This document shows positions 14,831 to 19,994 of a stretch of DNA of 19,994 nt, piece after piece. Each line of letters starts with the position of its first letter. The stretch's first letter is position 1. The DNA comes from Gammaproteobacteria bacterium (GTDB taxonomy: Bacteria; Pseudomonadota; Gammaproteobacteria; JAJDOJ01), in contig JALVEU010000384.1 in the NCBI GenBank assembly GCA_027030565.1, positions 1-19,994 of the forward strand. The letters run 5' to 3'. The position numbers and the translations under genes were made by a program. The notes under the pieces are model-generated. The model worked only from the letters and a program-made list of their open reading frames with translations. It did no database searches and was not told the origin of the DNA.

Positions 14831-15661
14831 CTACCCTGCAGGCCGCACGCGCTCCCATATCCGATGCAGACGGACCCCCAATGCTACCAAGCGTAAAAAG
14901 GCCGGAGACAGCCGCCCCTCGCGATGGGCCCGAGCGATGCGCTCGGCGTAGTCACGCAGCTCCGCGTAGCGGTGGATATAGGCCTCCGGCGAGGGAAGAA
15001 CCTTGCGGCTGCTCATCCACACCGGCTCCTCGAACGGCAGGCCCAGGAACGTCAAGAGCCGCTCGTACATCTCCCGGTTGTCCCGGGCAAAGTCCTCGTA
15101 ATCGAGCCAGAAGCAGGCCTCGGGTTCGACGATCCCGGCATACGCCGCATAGACTTGTTCCATGTTCACTACGTGACGCACCAGCTGCACCCTCGGCACG
15201 CGGACCCGCTGTGGCGCCCGGTCCGCCCCGGGCCGCCACGAATGGGCCACGCCAGTCCTGCGCAGGTGGAGCCGGGAGCCCAGATGGGCCACGTAATCGT
15301 TGCGACGCGTAACGATCACCCGCGTACCCGGAAGGCGTTCACGCAGGACACGCGCCATCCTCTGGACCATCTTGGGTGAGTTCATGCAGGTCTTGGCCCC
15401 GCGTATGCGCGTCTCCGGACCCGAGGCTACCGCCGTCATGGCGTCGAATACGATTGCGTGGCCCCGTTCCTCTTCTTCCGGGGTCAGATATCCCTTGATC
15501 TTGAACACACCGAGCCCCTGGATGAACACTCCGGGATCCAGCTCGCCCGGCATGGCTGCAATGGCTGGATGGCCCGAAAGCATCACGCTGACCGCCGTAG
15601 TCCCGGAACGCGTGGGACCCGCGATCAGGTAGCGAGTGACAAGACCCTGACCTTCTGGCAC
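14831..15661 (-). CDS. Sulfotransferase-family protein
   Basis: About 276 residues. Near the N-terminus PTRSGTT (16-22) is the 5'-phosphosulfate-binding loop typical of PAPS-dependent sulfotransferases. VIVTRRNDYVAHLGS (115-129) gives the Arg and Ser of the 3'-phosphate-binding motif. The DYEDF and late FLGLPFEEP segments also fit the family. It would move a sulfate group from PAPS to a lipid, glycan or small molecule; the acceptor is unknown. The only in-frame start close to the domain is a GTG at 15661; an ATG or TTG is absent there, and longer readings would overlap the upstream gene. It follows that gene by 17 bases, so the two are probably one operon. Confidence 0.75.
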   Translation of the reverse strand: MPEGQGLVTRYLIAGPTRSGTTAVSVMLSGHPAIAAMPGELDPGVFIQGLGVFKIKGYLTPEEEERGHAIVFDAMTAVASGPETRIRGAKTCMNSPKMVQRMARVLRERLPGTRVIVTRRNDYVAHLGSRLHLRRTGVAHSWRPGADRAPQRVRVPRVQLVRHVVNMEQVYAAYAGIVEPEACFWLDYEDFARDNREMYERLLTFLGLPFEEPVWMSSRKVLPSPEAYIHRYAELRDYAERIARAHREGRLSPAFLRLVALGVRLHRIWERVRPAG

Positions 15662-15678
15662 GTCCGACTTGGACCCGC

Positions 15679-16134
15679 CTACCAGGGCATGAACTGACTC
15701 ATGAAGGTCAGCGGCCTGGCGACACTGTGGGTCATGATGGCCATCTGCTGGCGCATGGCGTCGTTGGTTGCAGTGATGGCCCGGATGGATTGGTCGATCT
15801 CGCTCATACGCACCAGCATCGGGTCCATGGCGTCGAGCTTGCGGGACATCTCGTCCATGGTCACCACCATGGTCTGCATGCTGTGTGCCACGGAGTGCAT
15901 ATCGTGAGTGAGGCTGTAGACGAGAAAGAAGCCGTAACCGGCCAGGATGACGAAGGCGAACAGGGCCGGATACACGATCAGTTCCCAACGCCTGGCGCTG
16001 CGTTCGAAACACCCGACGAACCGTTCCAGGGCATCGGCAGGCACTGCCACGTCAGGCCCGTGGATGGGTTCTGACTCTGCCTTCGAAACCGGCTGGGGAA
16101 GATGGCTGGAATGGTAGTCCTTATGCGTGTTCAC
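15679..16134 (-). CDS. Methionine-rich single-span membrane protein of unknown function
   Basis: A 151-residue protein from a GTG at 16134 (GGAG 12 bases upstream, poor spacing; no internal ATG leaves the membrane span intact). Residues about 52-74 form one membrane helix (LIVYPALFAFVILAGYGFF). The N-terminal 50 residues are polar with His and Pro and likely cytoplasmic. The part after the helix, about 75 residues, is methionine-rich and has a heptad-like pattern (MDEMSRKLDAMDPMLVRMSEID), suggesting a periplasmic coiled coil. It lies directly upstream of the sulfotransferase-like gene and is probably co-transcribed with it. I do not recognise the family; it could anchor or sense something at the membrane. 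Confidence 0.7.
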   Translation of the reverse strand: MNTHKDYHSSHLPQPVSKAESEPIHGPDVAVPADALERFVGCFERSARRWELIVYPALFAFVILAGYGFFLVYSLTHDMHSVAHSMQTMVVTMDEMSRKLDAMDPMLVRMSEIDQSIRAITATNDAMRQQMAIMTHSVARPLTFMSQFMPW

Positions 16135-16372
16135 GAGGTTGCGGGACTCCTCGGCGCTGTGGGCGAGCGCAAACCGGCGCGCAGTATGGCAATGGGAAGG
16201 TGTGGGAGACCAGCCCGGCAGCTTCGAAATTTTCGATGCGCCGATTAAGCCAGTCTATGGATGAATAAGTACATCTGAATCCATTGATATACGGAAGCGC
16301 ATTTGACGCCGGCGCCGCACCACGACAGCATATGCAGCCGTTTGCACCCATGCCGGAGACGAGCAGCGCTTC
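16135..16372. other. Divergent intergenic region before the ccm operon
   Basis: This 238-base stretch contains no credible gene. It has the least GC-rich part of the window (about 16200-16300), including TTCGAAATTTTCGA and an inverted repeat ATGGAT/ATCCAT (16258-16263 and 16279-16284). TTGACG at 16303-16308 could be a -35 box for ccmA, but the matching -10 (near 16327-16333, AGCATAT) is poor. It likely holds promoters for both directions. Confidence 0.4.
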
Positions 16373-17014
16373 GTGGTCCGAACCTTCGACCCCAACCTCA
16401 GCCTGGAGGCAGCAGATCTCGCATGCATTCGCGACGACCGGGTGCTGTTTGAGCACCTCGGATTCACACTCGCCACCGGGGAACTGCTCATGCTCGAGGG
16501 CCGCAACGGGAGCGGTAAGACCTCCCTGCTGCGAATCCTGTGCAGCATCCGGCTCCCGGACGCCGGTGCGGTCTGGTGGTGCGGCGAAGAGGTCCAGCGG
16601 CTGGGTCCGGACTACCACGAGCAGCTCTCCTATGTGGGACACAAGGACGGCATCAAACAGGACCTCACCCCAGAAGAGAATCTGCGCATGGCACGCGCCC
16701 TGGGCCGCCCCAGTCCGGAGCTGGACATCCCCGAAGCCTTGGAGCTCTTTGGCCTCTACGGATTCGAAGACGTCCCCACACGCACACTGTCGGCGGGTCA
16801 GCAGCGACGCGTCGCGCTCGCCCGGCTGGTGGCCACCGAAGCGCCGCTGTGGATCCTGGACGAGCCTTTCACGTCCCTGGACCGTGACGGCATCGGCGTG
16901 TTCGAGTCGGTGATGGAGACCCACCTTGAACGCGGGGGCATGATCGTCATGACCACGCATCATCGGGTGGCGCTGGAGGGTGAGCGGGTGAAGCGCATCA
17001 ACCTCACGGCATGA
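16373..17014 (+). CDS. ccmA: CcmA, ATPase of the cytochrome c maturation heme-handling ABC complex
   Basis: A 213-residue ATPase from a GTG at 16373; no other start is available in frame upstream, and the family core (ADLACIRDDRVLFEHLGF) begins about 14 residues in. Walker A is GRNGSGKT (43-50), the signature LSAGQQRR (139-146), Walker B LWILDEP (159-165) and the switch His is in TTHH. CcmA with CcmB and CcmC uses ATP to free heme-loaded CcmE in system I cytochrome c maturation. The last four bases overlap the ccmB start (ATGA). Confidence 0.93.
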   Translation: MVRTFDPNLSLEAADLACIRDDRVLFEHLGFTLATGELLMLEGRNGSGKTSLLRILCSIRLPDAGAVWWCGEEVQRLGPDYHEQLSYVGHKDGIKQDLTPEENLRMARALGRPSPELDIPEALELFGLYGFEDVPTRTLSAGQQRRVALARLVATEAPLWILDEPFTSLDRDGIGVFESVMETHLERGGMIVMTTHHRVALEGERVKRINLTA

Positions 17015-17694
17015 GCGCCCTGTCCACGCCCCGGGCCATGGCGCTGCTGCTGCGCCGGGATCTGCTCCTGGCCTACCGGCGCCGCGCGGAGTTGATCAAC
17101 CCGCTCCTGTTCTTCGTGCTCATCGCCACGCTCTTCCCCCTGGGCGTGGGCGCCGACAGCCGGCTGCTGCAAACGGCCGGGCCCGGCATCGTCTGGGTTG
17201 CGGCCCTGCTGGCCGCCCTGCTCTCCCTGGACAGTGTCTTTCGTTCCGACTTCGAAGACGGCACTCTGGAGCAACTCATGCTCAGTGCCCACCCGGTCTC
17301 CCTGTTGGTCCTGGCCAAGGTGTTCGCCCACTGGCTGGTGACGGGGGTCCCCCTGATCCTGGTTTCCCCGCTCATCGGGGTGCTGCTGTCCATCCCGTCC
17401 CGGGCCATGCCCGTGCTGGTCGCCTCGCTGGCGCTCGGCACCCCGGTACTCAGCCTGATCGGTGCGGTGGGCGTGGCCCTCACCGTGGGCCTGCGGCGCG
17501 CAGGGATCATCCTCTCGCTGTTGGTTCTCCCCTTATATGTTCCGGTGCTAATATTCGCCTCCAGTGCCGTGGACGCCGCATCGAGCGGCCTGCCGGTGGG
17601 CCCGCAGCTCTACATCCTCGCGGCCATGCTCGTGGCAGCCGTGAGCCTGGCACCCGTGGCCGCGGCCGCCTCCCTACGCGTGAGTCTGAGCTAG
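17011..17694 (+). CDS. ccmB: CcmB, membrane subunit of the cytochrome c maturation ABC complex
   Basis: A 227-residue membrane protein with about six hydrophobic spans. The family start pattern (LLLRRDLLLAYRRRAELINPLLFFVLIATLFPLGVG type, shown in part) and the VFRSDFEDGTLEQLMLS segment identify CcmB. It works in the inner membrane with CcmA and CcmC. Its start overlaps the ccmA stop by four bases (ATGA) and it is nine bases before ccmC. No cysteines are visible that would suggest another role. Confidence 0.93.
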   Translation: MSALSTPRAMALLLRRDLLLAYRRRAELINPLLFFVLIATLFPLGVGADSRLLQTAGPGIVWVAALLAALLSLDSVFRSDFEDGTLEQLMLSAHPVSLLVLAKVFAHWLVTGVPLILVSPLIGVLLSIPSRAMPVLVASLALGTPVLSLIGAVGVALTVGLRRAGIILSLLVLPLYVPVLIFASSAVDAASSGLPVGPQLYILAAMLVAAVSLAPVAAAASLRVSLS

Positions 17695-17703
17695 GTAATC
17701 GTC

Positions 17704-18441
17704 ATGATGCGCTTCATCCACCGGCTGGCCTCGCCCAAATATTTCTACGACGTCGCCGGACGCATCGTCCCCTGGGCTGGGTGGGGTGCGCTGATACTGA
17801 TCCTGGTGGGCGCGTACTGGGGTCTGGTCGAGGCGCCAGCGGACTACCAACAGGGCGACAGCTTCAGAATCATCTACGTGCACGTGCCTGCTGCTTGGAT
17901 GTCGTTGTTCATCTACGTGGTGATGGCGGCGGCCGGTGCCATCGGCCTCGTCTGGCGGATCAAGCTCGCCGAGATCATCGCCATCGCCAGTGCCCCCATC
18001 GGTGCCTCGTTCACCTTTCTGGCCCTGGTGACCGGCTCGTTGTGGGGAAAGCCCATGTGGGGCACCTGGTGGGTGTGGGACGCCCGGCTCACCTCCGAGC
18101 TCATCCTCCTGTTCCTCTATCTGGGCGTGATGGCCCTCTACGGCGCCGTGGAGGACAAGCGGATGGCCTCACGCGCGGCGGCCATCCTGGCTATCGTCGG
18201 TGTGGTCAACATTCCCATCATCCACTATTCCGTAGAATGGTGGAACACCCTGCACCAGGGGCCCACGGTGACCAAGCTGGACAAGCCCTCCATTGCGCCC
18301 GAGATGCTCTGGCCGCTGCTCATCATGGCGGTCGGGTTCCAGCTCTATTATGTGGCCACGGTCCTGATGCGCGCCCGTGTCGAGCTGCTCGAGCGAGAGC
18401 GCAACAGCCGGTGGGTACAGGAACTGGTGCAGCCGCGATGA
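17704..18441 (+). CDS. ccmC: CcmC, heme-handling membrane protein
   Basis: A 245-residue membrane protein with about six spans. The tryptophan-rich WWVWD motif (122-126) and two periplasmic heme-ligand histidines, H60 (YVHVP) and H174 (IIHYS), match CcmC. It loads heme covalently onto CcmE in the periplasm. AGG lies about eight bases before the ATG at 17704. The stop overlaps ccmD by four bases (ATGA). The C-terminus has a charged cytoplasmic tail (LLERERNSRW). Confidence 0.95.
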   Translation: MMRFIHRLASPKYFYDVAGRIVPWAGWGALILILVGAYWGLVEAPADYQQGDSFRIIYVHVPAAWMSLFIYVVMAAAGAIGLVWRIKLAEIIAIASAPIGASFTFLALVTGSLWGKPMWGTWWVWDARLTSELILLFLYLGVMALYGAVEDKRMASRAAAILAIVGVVNIPIIHYSVEWWNTLHQGPTVTKLDKPSIAPEMLWPLLIMAVGFQLYYVATVLMRARVELLERERNSRWVQELVQPR

Positions 18442-18605
18442 GCTTCCAGGAATTCTTGCACATGGGTGGTTATGCGGCGTACGTATGGACCTCCTATGCG
18501 CTCGCCTTGGTGGTCCTGATCGCCAACGTGGTGCAGCCGCTGTTGCAGCGGCGGCGTCTGTTCGCCGCCCTGGCGCGCAAACGCCGCCGCAGCGCACGGA
18601 ACTAA
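18438..18605 (+). CDS. ccmD: CcmD, small membrane protein of the Ccm complex
   Basis: A 55-residue protein with one membrane span (about 13-37) and a strongly basic C-terminal tail (RRRLFAALARKRRR). The FLHMGGYAAYVWTSYALAL start is typical of CcmD. It helps release heme-loaded CcmE from CcmABC. Its start overlaps the ccmC stop (ATGA). Confidence 0.92.
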   Translation: MSFQEFLHMGGYAAYVWTSYALALVVLIANVVQPLLQRRRLFAALARKRRRSARN

Positions 18606-18808
18606 ATCGAGATCAACGACTCCCATTATGCGTTCGGCGATCCTATGGCTGGCGTTCCGGGGAGTTACACGTCCAGCCATGGAGTGTGGGATCCAATCGG
18701 GGCAGGTGCTTCCGGCGTCGGCCATGACCGGGACTCGGCTCACCCCAGGGCCCGCGACGCGGCAAGTCCGGTTCCCATCCCCTTCGGCAGGAAAAGAGGT
18801 GCATCGCC
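18606..18808 (+). other. Unusually long gap between ccmD and ccmE
   Basis: This 203-base stretch separates genes that elsewhere in this operon overlap. I see no good gene in it; a longer open frame at 18628-18933 runs into ccmE in the wrong frame and has a poor composition. It contains a hairpin with perfect arms ATGGCTGG (18645-18652) and CCAGCCAT (18673-18680) plus three more pairs inside. It ends with the ccmE ribosome-binding site GAGG, nine bases before the ATG. A decayed insertion or a structured RNA leader are both possible. Confidence 0.5.
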
Positions 18809-19255
18809 ATGACCCCAACCCGAAAGAAACGGCTGATCCTGATCGCTGCGATGCTGGTCGGTGTCGGGATCGCCACGGCATTGGCCGTGACCGCGTTCAA
18901 CGACAATCTGATGTTCTACTTTTCGCCGAGTGAAGTGGCCCAGGGCAAGGCCCCGGCGGATCACCCGTTCCGCGTCGGGGGGCTGGTGACCACCGGCAGC
19001 GTTCAGCGCCAGCCGGACGGGCTGACAGTCCAGTTCAGCTTGACGGACAATCAGTCCACCATTCCCGTGCAGTATACCGGTATCCTGCCCGACCTGTTCC
19101 GGGAGGGGCAGGGCATCATCGCCAAGGGTCGACTCAACGATAGTGGCGTCTTCGTGGCCGACGAGGTGCTGGCCAAGCACGACGAGAACTACATGCCGCC
19201 GGAGGTGGCCGACTCCTTGAAGACGGCCCGCCAGGGCATGGGTGACCAGCGATGA
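18809..19255 (+). CDS. ccmE: CcmE, periplasmic heme chaperone
   Basis: A 148-residue protein with an N-terminal basic-hydrophobic anchor (KKRLILIAAMLVG, about residues 6-29) and a beta-rich periplasmic domain. H124, in LAKHDENYMP, is the histidine that binds heme covalently, with Y128 four residues later, as in the HxxxY motif of classical CcmE. It receives heme from CcmC and passes it to CcmF/CcmH. The stop overlaps the ccmF start (ATGA). Confidence 0.95.
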   Translation: MTPTRKKRLILIAAMLVGVGIATALAVTAFNDNLMFYFSPSEVAQGKAPADHPFRVGGLVTTGSVQRQPDGLTVQFSLTDNQSTIPVQYTGILPDLFREGQGIIAKGRLNDSGVFVADEVLAKHDENYMPPEVADSLKTARQGMGDQR

Positions 19256-19994
19256 CCGGGGAGTTGGGGCACTTTGCCCTGATCCTCGCCCTGTGCCTGG
19301 CCGCCGTCCAAGCCGTCGTTCCCCTTGCCGGCTCCTATACCGGCAATCGTACCTGGATGGCCGTGGGACCTTCCACGGCCATCGGGCAATTCGTGTTCCT
19401 GGCGCTGGCCTTCGCCGCCCTGATGCACGGATTCCTCACCGACGATTTCTCACTGCGCTACGTGGCCGAGAACGGCAACACGCGCCTGCCGGTGATGTAC
19501 AAGATCTCCGCCGTTTGGGGCGCCCACGAGGGCTCGCTGCTACTTTGGGTGTTCCTGTTGTCGGGTTGGGGCATGGCCGTAGCGCTGCTGAGCCGCCACC
19601 TGCCGCAGGTGATGCAGGCCCGCGTGCTCTCCGTGTTGGGCATGGCGGCGATCGGCTTCCTGCTGTTCATGCTTTTGACCTCCAATCCCTTCGAGCGGCT
19701 CTACCCGGCGCCGGCGGAGGGACGCAGTCTCAACCCCTTGTTGCAGGACCCCGGGTTGGCCATACACCCGCCGCTGCTCTATATGGGCTACGTGGGCTTC
19801 TCCGTGGCCTTCGCCTTTGCCCTGGCCGCTCTGCTTGGCGGCAAGCTCGATGCGGCCTGGGCGCGGTGGTCGCGTCCCTGGACCACCACGGCTTGGATCT
19901 TCCTCACATTGGGCATCACCCTGGGGAGCTGGTGGGCCTACAATGAGCTGGGTTGGGGCGGCTGGTGGTTCTGGGACCCGGTGGAAAACGCCTC
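19252..19994 (+). CDS. ccmF: CcmF, heme lyase subunit (partial, 3' end outside window)
   Basis: The first 247 codons are visible, with no stop before the right window edge. The protein is hydrophobic with many spans, and carries the tryptophan-rich heme-binding WWD motif at the end of the window (WWFWDPVENAS, about 237-247), preceded by KISAVWGAHEGSLLLW (about 84-99), both typical of CcmF. With CcmH it attaches heme to CxxCH motifs of apocytochromes in the periplasm. Its start overlaps ccmE by four bases. ccmG and ccmH are expected beyond the window. Confidence 0.94.
   Translation, partial: MTGELGHFALILALCLAAVQAVVPLAGSYTGNRTWMAVGPSTAIGQFVFLALAFAALMHGFLTDDFSLRYVAENGNTRLPVMYKISAVWGAHEGSLLLWVFLLSGWGMAVALLSRHLPQVMQARVLSVLGMAAIGFLLFMLLTSNPFERLYPAPAEGRSLNPLLQDPGLAIHPPLLYMGYVGFSVAFAFALAALLGGKLDAAWARWSRPWTTTAWIFLTLGITLGSWWAYNELGWGGWWFWDPVENA

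Noticed and set aside
18690..18790. Cobalamin riboswitch-like motif on the minus strand (ACCTGCC with a GGAAG before it)
   Set aside because: The B12-box match has insertions, the core elements are missing or too close together, and the strand points into ccmD antisense.
18628..18933. A 101-codon frame bridging the ccmD-ccmE gap
   Set aside because: It overlaps the true ccmE start by 125 bases in another frame, lacks a ribosome-binding site and has no recognisable features.
1..19994. CRISPR array to accompany the Cas6-like gene
   Set aside because: No direct repeats with regular spacers were seen anywhere in the window.

Overview
The window is GC-rich proteobacterial chromosome. It is dominated by a reverse (oxidative) dissimilatory sulfite reductase (dsr) operon in the order dsrA-B-E-F-H-C-M-K-L-J-O, the order known from Allochromatium vinosum. 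dsrEFH, a DsrL-type oxidoreductase and a two-cysteine DsrC together point to a sulfur-oxidizing gammaproteobacterium (Chromatiales or Ectothiorhodospiraceae-like) that oxidizes stored or intermediate sulfur to sulfite. The genus cannot be fixed from the sequence alone.

Region 1 (1-9578, minus strand) holds the dsr operon, with dsrO cut by the left window edge. DsrEFH passes sulfane sulfur to DsrC. DsrAB releases sulfite from the DsrC-bound sulfur, DsrL links DsrAB to NAD(P), and the membrane complex DsrMKJOP re-oxidizes or re-forms the DsrC disulfide/trisulfide. Two strong non-terminator hairpins lie inside the operon, one between dsrA and dsrB and one just after dsrC.

Region 2 (9579-9901) is the divergent control region. 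It contains two REP-like GTAG palindromes, small dyads and a plausible promoter for the rightward genes.

Region 3 (9902-12495, plus strand) is the most unusual part. A compact gene set encodes an Fe(II)/2-oxoglutarate dioxygenase-like protein, a 63-residue acidic protein whose start overlaps it, a stand-alone protein with a Cas6-like glycine-rich C-terminus but no CRISPR array, a DsrC paralog lacking both C-terminal cysteines (RspA-like), and a 67-residue protein. It ends at a near-perfect bidirectional terminator. Its position opposite dsrA suggests an undescribed accessory or regulatory module for the sulfur pathway, possibly acting at RNA level; this is inference.

Region 4 (12496-16134, minus strand) holds a short S24/LexA-like domain protein with no DNA-binding domain and an Arg where the catalytic Lys is expected, an Atm1-type ABC exporter, a sulfotransferase-like protein and a methionine-rich single-span membrane protein.

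Region 5 (16373-19994, plus strand) is the cytochrome c maturation (system I) operon ccmABCDE plus the start of ccmF. These proteins would mature c-type cytochromes such as the triheme DsrJ encoded here. The genes overlap or nearly abut, except for a 203-base gap between ccmD and ccmE.
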